A stretch of 64,000 nt of DNA from Asaia sp. W19 (GCF_003994335.1 NZ_PNQZ01000061.1:186001-250000); one strand, 5' to 3'. Counted from the first letter of the stretch, positions 49,736 through 59,219 are shown. Program-made: numbers and translations. The notes: generated by a model from the letters alone, not told the origin.

Positions 49736-50139
49736 TGTTCGGGCTGCTTCATGAGCTGCTTGGTGAACATGTGGGCGTGTTGCTGAGCCTCCTCAGGAGG
49801 AAGCGTTGCAAGGTAGTTCTGAGCCACCTGCATCTTGTCCTGAGGGTGCGGAGCATGGGCTACGGCAGTGATTGCAGAGGCCAGTGCCGGTTTGCCGTTG
49901 TCATGGGCAGCCTGCGCCAAGGAGGCTGCGTGGGCACCGTAGTGAGTCTTCTTCGCCTTACCCTTGGACTTGCGGACCCGGTTGATGTTGTCGAGTCCTG
50001 CCACCACGCCAGGCTGATTGGCAGAGTTCTGCTGAAGGCTATCCTGAGACTGAGAGGAGCCCGAAGCACCCTTGTTCATGGTTGCCGCGAACGTGCGGCG
50101 TCTGGCCGCTGCTGCGGTCAACGTTGTCTGATCTGTCAA
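49732..50139 (-). CDS. phage hypothetical protein
   Basis: 135 residues, basic and Ala/Gln/His-rich (MTDQTTLTAAAARRRTFAATMNKGASG...KSKGKAKKTHYGAHAASL...). It overlaps both neighbours by 4 bp. It may be a minor virion or internal protein; not recognised. Confidence 0.5.
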   Translation of the reverse strand: MTDQTTLTAAAARRRTFAATMNKGASGSSQSQDSLQQNSANQPGVVAGLDNINRVRKSKGKAKKTHYGAHAASLAQAAHDNGKPALASAITAVAHAPHPQDKMQVAQNYLATLPPEEAQQHAHMFTKQLMKQPEQ

Positions 50140-52082
50140 TCAATCCCTTTGAGGAGTTGAGGGGAGATGAAAGAGGCGGATTCGGGGTGCTTGGCGAGAA
50201 GCTCCTGGTAGAGTCCCTGCTTTGCTTCCGTCTTGGGGAGAACCTTGAGGTCCTGCATACGCGCCGCGACCTCATGGTGTCCGGCTGCGGAGGCCGCCTG
50301 CGCGGCTCCATCGACCGCCGACTGATACGAGCGCGCTGCTCCCGCCCAACGGTGGTAGTTGTCAATGGGGCGTCCCATATTGGAGGGCCCGTTAGGTAGA
50401 TCAGGAACAGAGGCAAATGCTCTGCTGACTGCATCGGCGGCTGCGGCGTCGTAGTCCTCAGGACGCTCTGCGCCAGTCCTCTGGTGATGGACCATGCGGG
50501 CAAGGTAGCGCGCCGTGTAGCCATCCGTGTTCTGCCCAGCAAGGATTGCGTCTGCTGCGCTTTGGGGCAACCCTGAGCCAATACCCTGCTGAACTGCTGC
50601 GGCGATTTCGCTGTGAAGCGCGGGCGGGAGCCGTTGATCAGTCAGTTTATGGTTGATCAGAACCTGCCCACCCCGCAATTCAGGTTGGAACGGGGCCGCC
50701 ACACCTGCTGCGGTTTCTGGCGCTAATGTCGCGCCTGAGGGTGCCTGCGGCTGTGGAGAGGCACGGGGTGGAGGAGTAGCGGGACCCTGCGGAACCCCAA
50801 AGTCTATATTCTCAGGGTTCCTGATCGGACTTCCCATGTCACCTGCGGAGGCCTCGAAAAGCATCTCAGGGTCTGCTTCATTCAGTCCTGCGGATACGGC
50901 TCTGGCTCTGGACAGGGGACTCTCTGGAACCTGCTGTCCTGTGATATCGAGAACCCGCTGTGCGGCGCTGTTGAGCCGCTGTGCGGGAGCCTTTGCTAGC
51001 CCCAGCTTGTTATCCAATCCCCGTCCGATTGCCCCGCCGATAACGACACCGGGCGGCGCATCGAGCATTCCTAGGGCCGTGTGGTGGCCGAAGAACGGAA
51101 TCAGGCCGCCAGCCGTTGCCCCGACTTTCTCAAGGGGACCCTTAGAGTTCCTCAGAAGTTTGTTGCTAGAGGCCGTATCGAGGTGGTCCAGGCCACTCAG
51201 CAAAGTGCCCCTGACACTTGGCGGCAGATTCTGCATCTGCGATATCGTGTCATAGGCCGAACCCGGAGCCGTCGATATTCTATTCTGGTGCGCCGCTGCC
51301 TGCTGGACTGCGTTTTTGATCGTGACGCGCTGCGCGGCTGTGATCAGAGCGTTCTTGTGGAGAGCGTCTGAAAGTCCGTTGAGGGACTCCGCGCCGTCTT
51401 TTACATAGCTGGCTGCTGAATTTGCCCAAGGGCCGCTGTTAAGCGTCGAGCCGTGGTGGGCGTCAATTCCTGAGATTACGGAGGCCGTGACTGGAGCGCG
51501 GTCCGGGGCGACCTTTGACAAGGCTCGTATGTCCGCAGCCTTTGATCCAGCAGCCAGCCCGCCTGGGACAGCAAGACCTGTCAAGAGTTCTGCCGCAGCC
51601 TGTTGCGACGGGGACGCCCCCGCTGCGTGGGCAAGCATACCCGCACCCGTGGACGCTGCACCTGAGGCAGCACCCGTGCCGAGGCGCGCTAAGGCTCCAG
51701 CGGCACCGCCTAACGCGGCTCCCGGAAGCGCACTGACCGCCCCTGAATAGAGCTGCTCACCCGCACCATTCGGCTTCGCTACGCCAGCCCGATCAAGGGC
51801 AGCCTCTGCCTGTTCGCTGACGGGAGTGGGCTTGACCTCAGCAAGTTCAGGACGGATTGCGGACGCCTGAGCCAAGTCCGTGTCCCCAGCATGAGAGAAC
51901 ATGTCTGCCAGTCCCGTCACGCCATTTGTCAGGGCTCGGCCCGTAAGCCCAGCCCAGTGATGGAGGGTGGACTCATGAGGCGCTGCTTGTGCCCCACCTT
52001 TCGGAGCATCGAACTGGTCGAATGGGTTTCCCCCGCTCGACGCAGGCTTTGCATCGAACTGGTCGAACGGGTTCTGTGCCAT
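50136..52082 (-). CDS. internal virion protein
   Basis: 648 residues. The N-terminus carries two copies of NPFDQFDA. A long Ala/Gly-rich helical region (about residues 100-190, ALPGAALGGAAGALARLGTGAASG) resembles membrane-active ejection proteins. The rest is helical and Pro-linked. It sits between the terminase group and the transglycosylase-like virion protein, where T7-like phages keep internal core proteins. The function is inferred from place and composition. Confidence 0.6.
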   Translation of the reverse strand: MAQNPFDQFDAKPASSGGNPFDQFDAPKGGAQAAPHESTLHHWAGLTGRALTNGVTGLADMFSHAGDTDLAQASAIRPELAEVKPTPVSEQAEAALDRAGVAKPNGAGEQLYSGAVSALPGAALGGAAGALARLGTGAASGAASTGAGMLAHAAGASPSQQAAAELLTGLAVPGGLAAGSKAADIRALSKVAPDRAPVTASVISGIDAHHGSTLNSGPWANSAASYVKDGAESLNGLSDALHKNALITAAQRVTIKNAVQQAAAHQNRISTAPGSAYDTISQMQNLPPSVRGTLLSGLDHLDTASSNKLLRNSKGPLEKVGATAGGLIPFFGHHTALGMLDAPPGVVIGGAIGRGLDNKLGLAKAPAQRLNSAAQRVLDITGQQVPESPLSRARAVSAGLNEADPEMLFEASAGDMGSPIRNPENIDFGVPQGPATPPPRASPQPQAPSGATLAPETAAGVAAPFQPELRGGQVLINHKLTDQRLPPALHSEIAAAVQQGIGSGLPQSAADAILAGQNTDGYTARYLARMVHHQRTGAERPEDYDAAAADAVSRAFASVPDLPNGPSNMGRPIDNYHRWAGAARSYQSAVDGAAQAASAAGHHEVAARMQDLKVLPKTEAKQGLYQELLAKHPESASFISPQLLKGID

Positions 52083-53953
52083 TACTTTCCTGGTGTAGCT
52101 GCTGCGGCTCCCTTGCCGTACTTCTGGTCGAAGGCGTCGGAGAACTGCGGGTTATTGCGGAGGTAGTCGATAGCGGCCTGAGGCGCAGTGATTGCCGGAG
52201 CCTTTGGAAAGGCCTTTGAAACCGCCTCAGCGGCCTCAGGATCAGCATGACCACCCGCCTTCCACTGCTCAAAGCTGGGGATATCACGGGGGGTGACTGA
52301 GCCATCAGAGCCCGTGGTGAACGGACTGCCAACGCCCTGAACGTACTCCCCAAGTGCTGATTCAATCTGCGCTGGGGTGGCGTTAGGGTTCCGCTGAAGC
52401 AGCGTGGCCCGTGCCTGATCGACCGCCTGTTGCAGGCGTGTATTGGCCGCCGTGGATTGAAGGATAGCGTTACCTGCCTGGTAAGGTACAGACTGGTCAG
52501 GGAGCGAAGCCCCAGCAATCTTGAGCCCCGCGACCAGAACTCGGCCCTTGGCCCCAGCTAGCTGAGCTGTCAGCGTATTGTGCTGCTTGTTGAGTTCAGC
52601 CGCGTCAGCGTTGCCCAGCCCATTGCCGGATAGAACAGAGGCCAGTGGAATACGCCACGATGCGCCCATACCGGGCTTTGACAGCGCAGTACTCTGAAGC
52701 CGGTCATAGGCCCCTTGGTACTGGTCGAGGTTGTTCAGCAGCGCCTGGTCATCCGTCAGGGCCGAAGCGTGATCTCTGGCGTACCGATCGCGCTCCCCTT
52801 GGTTCTTCTGCGCGAACTGCTGAGCGCCTCTGATGCCACCCTGAGTGGGCAGCGGAGGGAGCGCCCAAGGGTCCGTGGTAGGCGCGGGAGGGAGCGTCGG
52901 GGGCGCCAGAGGGGCGGGCTGAGGGGGCGTTGCAGGGGGTGTTGACGGGACGCCCGGGGGAGGTGGGGCTGGGGGAGACTGCGGAACACCTGCGGGAGCC
53001 TGCCCAATATTTTGAGGGATCGTTACAGGCGTATAAGGCGCCCCGGTCAGGGCCGCCGCCTGTGCCCCTCGGGAGTTGGCAATCTGCCCCCGAAGCGCCA
53101 GGGCCGCATTCTGATAGTTCTGCCGAGAATTGATGGCGTCCTGTCGATCGCCGTGCCCTATGTCTTGTCCGCGCTCCGCTACCCCTGCGCGCACATCTGT
53201 ATTCCGCGCACTCGTTGCGTTACGCGCACCTGCAACGCCTACCTTGGTCTCGTTGTTCGCGTTCGTCGTGTCAGCTTTAAGCCCGTAAAGACTTTGAAGC
53301 TGCTGTTGCCTGTATAGTTCATAGGCGGCCTGCTGCTGCTGATCGAGGGTGTCGGCGGCACCAGCAAGGGCACCAGAAAGCCCCTCACCAAACGTGCGGC
53401 CCCCCGCGAATCCGGCGCCAGCGCGGAGCAGCATCTGAGACAGAGTGCGTGAGCTGTGGGGATCGGCAGCATCCAACATATCCTGGGTCGGCTGAGGACC
53501 TTGGAAAGCCACTTGGCCAGGCGGAGGCTGCGTCATTGAGCCGGACATTTGCGTTCCTTCTGCGGGACCGCTCAGGGCCGTTTCAGGGGGTGTTGAAGGG
53601 ATTCGTGCGGCGACGTGCTGAACGTAGTTCGGGTCTCCCCCGCCGTTATGCAGGCGCAGGATCGAAGCATAGTCGTCGGGATTGTCGAAGCTTAAACCTG
53701 CATGGTCCGCCTTGGCCTTGAGCAGGTTGAGGGCGAAGGCGGAGGATTTCTGAGGATCGTTCCGGTCCTCATCGGAGAGCGGCGCTAGGCCATAGCCGGG
53801 GTTCGCAGCGGTGCTAGAAGTGACCTGGAGAAGGTTGGGCGAAGCGGCTCCGTTGGAGGATTCTTGACCGAGCATTCCATACGCTGCGGGGAGGAACTTC
53901 GGGCTGATCCCCGAGGAATCAAACGCAGCGAGGAACTGTCTTCCGTAGCTCAT
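52082..53953 (-). CDS. internal virion protein with a lysozyme-like N-terminal domain
   Basis: 623 residues. The first 110 resemble lytic transglycosylase-type domains: MLGQESSNGAASPNLLQVT with a candidate catalytic Glu, then DYASILRLHNGGGDPNYVQHV. A low-complexity Gln/Pro-rich middle (DQQQQAAYELYRQQQLQ; PPAPPPPGVPSTPPATPPQPA) and a helical C-terminal half follow. It may open the cell wall during DNA ejection, like T7 gp16. The neighbouring starts and stops overlap. Confidence 0.62.
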   Translation of the reverse strand: MSYGRQFLAAFDSSGISPKFLPAAYGMLGQESSNGAASPNLLQVTSSTAANPGYGLAPLSDEDRNDPQKSSAFALNLLKAKADHAGLSFDNPDDYASILRLHNGGGDPNYVQHVAARIPSTPPETALSGPAEGTQMSGSMTQPPPGQVAFQGPQPTQDMLDAADPHSSRTLSQMLLRAGAGFAGGRTFGEGLSGALAGAADTLDQQQQAAYELYRQQQLQSLYGLKADTTNANNETKVGVAGARNATSARNTDVRAGVAERGQDIGHGDRQDAINSRQNYQNAALALRGQIANSRGAQAAALTGAPYTPVTIPQNIGQAPAGVPQSPPAPPPPGVPSTPPATPPQPAPLAPPTLPPAPTTDPWALPPLPTQGGIRGAQQFAQKNQGERDRYARDHASALTDDQALLNNLDQYQGAYDRLQSTALSKPGMGASWRIPLASVLSGNGLGNADAAELNKQHNTLTAQLAGAKGRVLVAGLKIAGASLPDQSVPYQAGNAILQSTAANTRLQQAVDQARATLLQRNPNATPAQIESALGEYVQGVGSPFTTGSDGSVTPRDIPSFEQWKAGGHADPEAAEAVSKAFPKAPAITAPQAAIDYLRNNPQFSDAFDQKYGKGAAAATPGK

Positions 53954-53958
53954 CCCGT

Positions 53959-55332
53959 TTAGTAAATCCCGCCTTGAGAAATTCCCGTGCCCAGCTCACC
54001 GGCTGACTGATAGGGGGCCTGACTGCTCGGGGACAGCCATCTGGACAGCAGGCCTCCATTCCCTCCACCCGTGAGAATCCCCCCTAATCCGAGCGCGCTC
54101 CCTACAATCGCATTTCCGAGGCTGCCGCTTTGCGTAGAGGTGCTGGTGCCACTTTGCTGGCTGCCGTAATTCCCGCTGACCAATCCCAGATAATCATTCA
54201 AGATTCCTGTCTGATATCCGTTCTGGTTCTGCCACTGCTGGTAAGCATTGGTCAGGGCGTTCTGGTCATTGCTCTGCTGCTGCTGACCGGCCCCAGCCTG
54301 GAGCTGGTAATTGTTCAGGGCATTTTGGACGGCGCTGTTCGTAGCAGAGTTACCCAACGAAGCGGCGTTCCCAAGCTGGCTGTTGGCCGCAAGCTGGGAG
54401 TTTGTGTTCTGCTGCTGAAGCCCAAGGAGTCCTGACGCGGCGCTAAGCTGGTTCGAGGTGTTGTACTGCGAGTTGTTCTGCTGGAGACCCGCAGTGCCAA
54501 GCGCAGAGGCATTGCCGAGGCTACCCTGAGTCCCCGCTGCACTGGCTGCTGTGCTGAGCCCGTTATTGTACGCGCTCAGAGCCGTTGAGAGGCCCTGATT
54601 GTAGGCGTTGTTCTGGAGCGCGGCGGCCTGTGTGGCTTTGGCCGTTGCAGCCTGACCCTGAGCCATAGCCGCCGCAGCACCTGCGCGGGACGAGTTCAGA
54701 GACCCGCCCTGAGCCGCCTGACGGTTGATGCCGGGGAGCGTCGTCTGGTTCAGCGTCTGGTCGATGGTCGCATCATTGGCTGCGATAGCCTGATTGACCG
54801 CCGACGAGTTCATGTAGGTGCCAGCGTTGGCCGCAAGCTGTGCCGTGGGGTCCGAGAGCGCCTGACTGGAGACGTTTGAAAGGGTGTTCTGGGCGTTGGT
54901 CAGGCCGTTCGTGCCGCTGATTGCGGCATTGTTCAGCGCGGACGATAGCGCACTCGTGGGACCGCTGGACGATGTGGTGCCGTTGGCAATGCCGCTGAGA
55001 ATGCCTGAAAGGCCACTATCAAGCCCCTGCGAGGCCAGCGAGGAGGCATTGTTGATGTACGGCGTCAGTGCTCCAAGGCCCGTTGATCCGGCAGAGGCCT
55101 GACCGCTGGAAAGGCTTGCGCCCGTCCCGTTGGCCCAATTATTGGCTCCTGCAATGGCACTATCGAGAGTGCCATTTGTGCCAGCCGTCATCTGGCCCGT
55201 GTAGGGTCCGTTTGCAGACTGCTGATTGTAGTTCTGCTGGGCCTGGCCGAAGATGTTCTGAACCTGGGACGCCTGGGGTGCCCAGGGTGACGTGGTAGAA
55301 GACGATTGCGTCTTGGTCTTGCTGCTTCCCAA
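53959..55332 (-). CDS. Gln/Asn/Ser-rich virion protein
   Basis: 457 residues of strongly biased content (Gln, Asn, Ser, Ala, Gly), starting MGSSKTKTQSSSTTSPWAPQASQVQNIFGQAQQNYN. The long repetitive LSTALSAYNNGLSTAASAAG and QNALNNYQLQAGAGQQQQSNDQ parts suggest extended helices. Such proteins occur among podovirus tail/ejection proteins; no precise role can be given. Confidence 0.55.
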   Translation of the reverse strand: MGSSKTKTQSSSTTSPWAPQASQVQNIFGQAQQNYNQQSANGPYTGQMTAGTNGTLDSAIAGANNWANGTGASLSSGQASAGSTGLGALTPYINNASSLASQGLDSGLSGILSGIANGTTSSSGPTSALSSALNNAAISGTNGLTNAQNTLSNVSSQALSDPTAQLAANAGTYMNSSAVNQAIAANDATIDQTLNQTTLPGINRQAAQGGSLNSSRAGAAAAMAQGQAATAKATQAAALQNNAYNQGLSTALSAYNNGLSTAASAAGTQGSLGNASALGTAGLQQNNSQYNTSNQLSAASGLLGLQQQNTNSQLAANSQLGNAASLGNSATNSAVQNALNNYQLQAGAGQQQQSNDQNALTNAYQQWQNQNGYQTGILNDYLGLVSGNYGSQQSGTSTSTQSGSLGNAIVGSALGLGGILTGGGNGGLLSRWLSPSSQAPYQSAGELGTGISQGGIY

Positions 55333-55357
55333 AGGGACTCCAAAGAGCCCCGCAGGG

Positions 55358-55714
55358 CTACGGGTTGAAAAGTAGAACGCGCTTTCCGGGGAACGGGCGA
55401 CAGTGAATGGTCAGAGGCTCACCGCTTGACGACTCGATTACGGTTCCGCACGGAATGAACCCGGCAAGCGCCAAAAATTTCGGCTGAAGAGGGGCTGAGG
55501 GCTCTCTGAGGGCATATACAGGTTCCCCTAAGAGTCCCTGCGCGGCCTCTGTGTCGGCCCTGAACTGGCGCGCAGTCCCCGTGGTCCAGCGCCTTACATC
55601 AACATGGACGAAGATACATTCTGGACCGCGCTCGTAGCTGATCGTGTAGTCAGGGCGGACGACCACCGGCACCTTATCCAGGGAAAGGCTTCCAAGAACT
55701 GCTGGCTGCGTCAT
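55358..55714 (-). CDS. phage hypothetical protein
   Basis: 118 residues from ATG 55714 (MTQPAVLGSLSLDKVPVVVRPDYTISYERGPECIFVHVDVRRW...), alpha/beta, overlapping the preceding gene by 41 bp. The C-terminus FIPCGTVIESSSGEPLTIHCRPFPGKRVLLF is beta-rich. Not recognised; probably virion-associated by place. Confidence 0.5.
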   Translation of the reverse strand: MTQPAVLGSLSLDKVPVVVRPDYTISYERGPECIFVHVDVRRWTTGTARQFRADTEAAQGLLGEPVYALREPSAPLQPKFLALAGFIPCGTVIESSSGEPLTIHCRPFPGKRVLLFNP

Positions 55715-55955
55715 AGTAGACCCATTGGTCCTCTGTTTGCCCTTCAAGGGGCCTCCAAGGCGCCCTGGAGAGTCGTGGGGTCCCGTCTAGGGGTGCGACG
55801 GGGGCCTTAGACGCGGCTTGCGGGCAAAGCATGTTGAGCGCTCGAATTGATGCCGCGATGTTCCCCAGTTCCCGGTTCATGTAGTCCCGGTCGCTGCTCG
55901 CAAGGCTGGGTAAGGGGGAGACCGTGTACGCCTTAACGCCTGCTGACTGTGCCAT
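55674..55955 (-). CDS. small tail-region protein
   Basis: 93 residues (MAQSAGVKAYTVSPLPSLASSDRDYMNRELGNIAASIRALNML...WVYYDAASSSWKPFPG). Small proteins of this build (helix of the YMNRELGNIAASIRAL kind, then a beta-rich tail) are common next to tail genes. The start overlaps the upstream stop (TAATG). Confidence 0.55.
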   Translation of the reverse strand: MAQSAGVKAYTVSPLPSLASSDRDYMNRELGNIAASIRALNMLCPQAASKAPVAPLDGTPRLSRAPWRPLEGQTEDQWVYYDAASSSWKPFPG

Positions 55956-57562
55956 TAGCGCCTCCCCGCTGAAACAACGTCAGCATCGAACCCGACAACC
56001 TCGAAGTCTACCGGAGCATCGACCTCGAACCTGTAGCTCAGGTAGCGCCCACCAATGAGGGTATCTACCTTGTACTGCGTAGTCGGGTCGAAGGTTACAG
56101 GCGCAGCCCATTTGAGGGGGCCTGCGGGCGTGTTGGAGCCTCCCAGCGTGATCGTGACGGGGGTTTCGGCATACATCACAGATTGAGGGTAGACGCGCCT
56201 TACATTCTTGTAGGTCGCCAGGTCTGATCCTTGAGTGTCGAGGTCTAGGCCGATACGCTGTAGGTAAGCGGAGGAATTGCAGTCAGCCTCAATCGCTAGA
56301 TTGGGCAGACTACCCTTGTTCGCGAAGTCGTAGGCAAGCACACGGCTCTCTGAGATTGTCCCGGTAGATGCTGAGCCGAAGATCACGTTATCACTATGCG
56401 AGCCGTCGAGGCCCAAATAGGTATCCGAGGTAGTCGCGTAGGTCGGCCCATCGGAGTCATACCGCGCATATGTCGGAGACTGATCTACGGACACCAACGA
56501 TCCAGAGCACACGTTTGGTAGGTCTAGATACGACCAGGTTTGGCTGGTCAGGCTGTAGACCGCCGCGCGGTTACATCCCAGGCCGCTCCAGGGGGCGGCG
56601 GGGTCAGTCGTCGCGTAGCAGAACAGTATCTCTTTGTGGACCGGAGAGTAGATCGTGAAACAGGCCTCGGCGAGCTTCCGGTTCAGTGTCCCAAAGATGA
56701 AGTCTCTGGAAACGCCATCACAAATGGATCGCTGCGTTGTTCCATCATGGAAGTAGATGTCAGACGTTCCGAAACAGTAGTGCCCCCCTGCCACCTCGAC
56801 CACACAGTTCGGTGCGATCAGCCCTCCGTCAATGCCGAGGCGGGTGAATGCGAATACAAGTTGGTCGCCTGTTTGTGTAACCAGGATAGCCTGATCCGAG
56901 GCATAGACGACAAACGCATCTTTCAGGGCGCACCCATCAACGATAGGCGAGGTTAGATCCTCAATGACGTTTTCGCCTGCATTGGTGGTTGCATCGTTCG
57001 CGTCCCAGGAGCCGGGGGGCTGCCCCGCAAGCGTCAGGTCTGACCACTTGAACATCTGAGGTACGCTCTGCGCGCCTTTAGTGACCCCAAGGGCAATCAT
57101 GTAGTCCCCGTAGTTTCTCAGGGAGCGGCAGGACCAGCTTGGGTCCCAACCTGGCAGCGTCTCGAACCTTCCGGATTGCGGCCCGAAGTATAAGGGGACA
57201 GCGCTGGGCTGGTTGAGGTACGTGACATCGCCTAAGGCCGTGGACGTAAAAGCCGCCCCCGGCGAATAGCTGGCCCCCGCCTCGGGGGTAAGATCAACGG
57301 CATCACCCGATGAAACATGCGTGATCGCAGAGGTGGACACGCTGATGATCATGTCATTGAGCGATGCAGGGCGGTATGAAAAGACGTAAGAGGGCGCGGC
57401 GGTTAGCGGCACGGCGGTCTTCAGTACCGGAGCGCGCTCCGCCTTATTGGCGTGAAACCGGACGTTCGCCCCGCTCGACCAGGCATTCAGGCCCAGCTCA
57501 GCGGGGTTTGGGTCCGAGACGATTCCAGCGCCGGATAGCCCCCGGAATTGAACGAGAGCCAT
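55955..57562 (-). CDS. phage tail protein, probable tail nozzle/tubular component
   Basis: 535 residues, beta-rich with propeller-like repeats (FETLPGWDPSWSCRSLRNYGDYMIALGVTKG; YSLTSQTWSYLDLPN). An N-terminal FRGLSGAGIVSDPNPAELGLNAWSSGANVRFHANKAERAP start is typical of podovirus tail proteins that replace T7 gp12. Assignment is from content and place between tail collar and ejection genes. Confidence 0.65.
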   Translation of the reverse strand: MALVQFRGLSGAGIVSDPNPAELGLNAWSSGANVRFHANKAERAPVLKTAVPLTAAPSYVFSYRPASLNDMIISVSTSAITHVSSGDAVDLTPEAGASYSPGAAFTSTALGDVTYLNQPSAVPLYFGPQSGRFETLPGWDPSWSCRSLRNYGDYMIALGVTKGAQSVPQMFKWSDLTLAGQPPGSWDANDATTNAGENVIEDLTSPIVDGCALKDAFVVYASDQAILVTQTGDQLVFAFTRLGIDGGLIAPNCVVEVAGGHYCFGTSDIYFHDGTTQRSICDGVSRDFIFGTLNRKLAEACFTIYSPVHKEILFCYATTDPAAPWSGLGCNRAAVYSLTSQTWSYLDLPNVCSGSLVSVDQSPTYARYDSDGPTYATTSDTYLGLDGSHSDNVIFGSASTGTISESRVLAYDFANKGSLPNLAIEADCNSSAYLQRIGLDLDTQGSDLATYKNVRRVYPQSVMYAETPVTITLGGSNTPAGPLKWAAPVTFDPTTQYKVDTLIGGRYLSYRFEVDAPVDFEVVGFDADVVSAGRR

Positions 57563-57571
57563 CAGGTGTCC

Positions 57572-58519
57572 TTAAGTTTTCATGATGAAGCAGAGGGCGA
57601 AGTATGGCGGCATCGTGGGGACTGTGTGCTGATGTGCGCCGTCTTGAGCGATAGAGTGGCTGTGCGCTGCCTGTGAGATCGCCACGTTGTGGGTGTGCTG
57701 GCCGTCTGTGCTGATGCCGTGCGTATGAGCAGCTCCAGCCCCAGCGCCGCCCGTGTACGGCCCCTGTATCGCAGAGTTGCCGTTGATCGAGGTAAGAAGC
57801 GAGGTCGTGCCGCTCGTAGACGTTACGATCTGGGCGGATGCAGAACCCGCTTGTTGGTGGGAGTGGGAAGGTATTTCGTCGTTGGTCAGGGCGTGTTGAA
57901 GGGTGTTGCCTCCATGGCCATGACCACCCTGAGCGTCGGTCGAGACGCTCGCTGAGAACGCCCCCGCCGCGCCCGTGTAGCCCCCATGGGTGTGCGCGCC
58001 CTGGACATCCGATAGAGATGCCGCCGCGCCGCCAGTGTTGTAGGGGGCGTAGCTGCCACCCGCGCCGATGATGAATCGGCCCCGGAGGTCAGGTGTGCCG
58101 TTGTTACCATCGCAGATTACCCATCCTGCGGGGATCGCAGCGATAGCTCCTGACCACGCAATGATACCCCCTGAGGGAACGAGAAAGGCCCCGACGCTGA
58201 CCCCCGCGAGTGTGATCGACCCGGTGGTATCGAGACCGGTTGCGGCCACTCTACCGGAGACTCCCAGGTTGCCTGAAGAGTTGCTGAGGGTGAGCGCAGT
58301 CGTTCCTGAAAGCACCAAGCTTCCGGCGGTCGCAAAGGCATCTGCAACGGTGTTCAGCACCGTGTGGCTGGCCGTCACGGCTCCGGCGATGTTCGGGAAA
58401 GTGGCTTTCAGCGTAGCCTTAATCAGCCGCATATGGCTGTCGGCCTGATTGACCCCATCAGTGTGCGCCGGATTTGAGGGCACGAGGTCGGAGATATAGG
58501 TGCCACTTTCGAGCGCCAT
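57572..58519 (-). CDS. tail collar / short tail fibre protein
   Basis: 315 residues. A phage tail collar domain is clear at about residues 110-160 (SGGIIAWSGAIAAIPAGWVICDGNNGTPDLRGRFIIGAGGSY). It is followed by a His/Gly-rich fibre (GAHTHGGYTGAAGAFSASVSTDAQGGHGHGG; HSHSIAQDGAHQHTVPTMPPYFALCFIMKT). The repeated HxH pairs may bind metal as in other short tail fibres. It is the first gene of the minus-strand late operon. Confidence 0.82.
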   Translation of the reverse strand: MALESGTYISDLVPSNPAHTDGVNQADSHMRLIKATLKATFPNIAGAVTASHTVLNTVADAFATAGSLVLSGTTALTLSNSSGNLGVSGRVAATGLDTTGSITLAGVSVGAFLVPSGGIIAWSGAIAAIPAGWVICDGNNGTPDLRGRFIIGAGGSYAPYNTGGAAASLSDVQGAHTHGGYTGAAGAFSASVSTDAQGGHGHGGNTLQHALTNDEIPSHSHQQAGSASAQIVTSTSGTTSLLTSINGNSAIQGPYTGGAGAGAAHTHGISTDGQHTHNVAISQAAHSHSIAQDGAHQHTVPTMPPYFALCFIMKT

Positions 58520-58706
58520 ACGGGGATTCCTTATGAGGCCTTGAGAGGCACGGGTTGTTTCTGGATTGTTTCTGAGGGACCCCTATGGGGGTCTGAAAAG
58601 GATGTTAGAGGGTCCCGAAGCGCGTAGGCCTCCGACCATCTTCTATTGCCTACATAGCTTGGTCGCCTGTCCTGAGAGGGCGCTTGAGGGGCGTTTAAGG
58701 GGAGCC

Positions 58707-58808
58707 TTAGGGTGGTTTAGGGTGGATTCCAACGCGCCAGCCCCACAGGAAAAGCCCGACTATGACTACAACTAACAACAGCTTTAGCGGGATTTTTGAA
58801 AAGGGAAT
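58707..58808 (-). CDS. possible 33-residue membrane protein
   Basis: The frame encodes a single membrane helix (FSKIPLKLLLVVVIVGLFLWGWRVGIHPKPP). The only start close to the hydrophobic part is ATT 58808, about 7 nt behind GGGGG. A much longer frame from 58919 adds an Arg-rich, less protein-like part. The case rests on the helix and on similar non-canonical starts elsewhere in this phage. Confidence 0.3.
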   Translation of the reverse strand: MPFSKIPLKLLLVVVIVGLFLWGWRVGIHPKPP

Positions 58809-59131
58809 GTTTTGACCCCCACGGGGCCTGGAAAACGCCCAAGCACGCCACTGCGCGGCGCGTTGCGTCCTAAATTCTGTCCTAAACTTACGAGCACACT
58901 GATTAAGTGTAGCGTTCACAGTGTGTTGGTAAGGTTAGACGACAGCTTAAGTAGCTGTTGTGGTGCGGTTATCGGTGCTGATGGCCGCTGTGCCTACGCC
59001 TGGAACACCTGAAGTGCGCCGCGGTCTAACCGTCTGGTAGCGCCACGATATCGCCCGCCCGGTTATATCGTGGGGGCGATGCGCGCAGGCGTTGAAGAAA
59101 AAAAAATCCGGTTAACCTGCAACGTTATCGA

Positions 59132-59160
59132 TTGACAGGCGTGTTTGGTGGTCATAGGGT
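59132..59160 (+). promoter_or_regulatory. host sigma70-type promoter of the right arm
   Basis: TTGACA (59132-59137), 17-nt spacer, TAGGGT (59155-59160). The perfect -35 and ideal spacing make it the best host promoter in the prophage. It would start transcription about 25 nt before the candidate phage promoter copy 4 and 55 nt before the first right-arm gene. Confidence 0.6.
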
Positions 59161-59189
59161 AGCCACATCGCAAACCTGGCGGCTTCATA

Positions 59190-59209
59190 ATAAACCGCTA
59201 ACGTTACTG
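59190..59209 (+). promoter_or_regulatory. candidate phage promoter, copy 4
   Basis: ATAAACCGCTAACGTTACTG differs from the core consensus only at one base (G for T). It lies 10 bp before the ATG of the first right-arm gene. Confidence 0.55.
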
Positions 59210-59219
59210 GATACTGATC

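Larger units (their letters stand above)
58520..59189. other. divergent control region between late operon and right arm
   Basis: About 670 bp separating the minus-strand late operon from the plus-strand right arm. It contains two minus-strand sequences resembling the phage promoter core (complement of 58597-58616, with CCCTCTAACAT; complement of 58929-58948, with TCTAACCTTACC). It also holds an 8-bp inverted pair GGTTAGAC/GTCTAACC (58933-58940, 59024-59031), a 9-bp-stem hairpin (59043-59051/59065-59073) and a host-type promoter at 59132. One small membrane-protein frame is listed separately. Confidence 0.5.
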
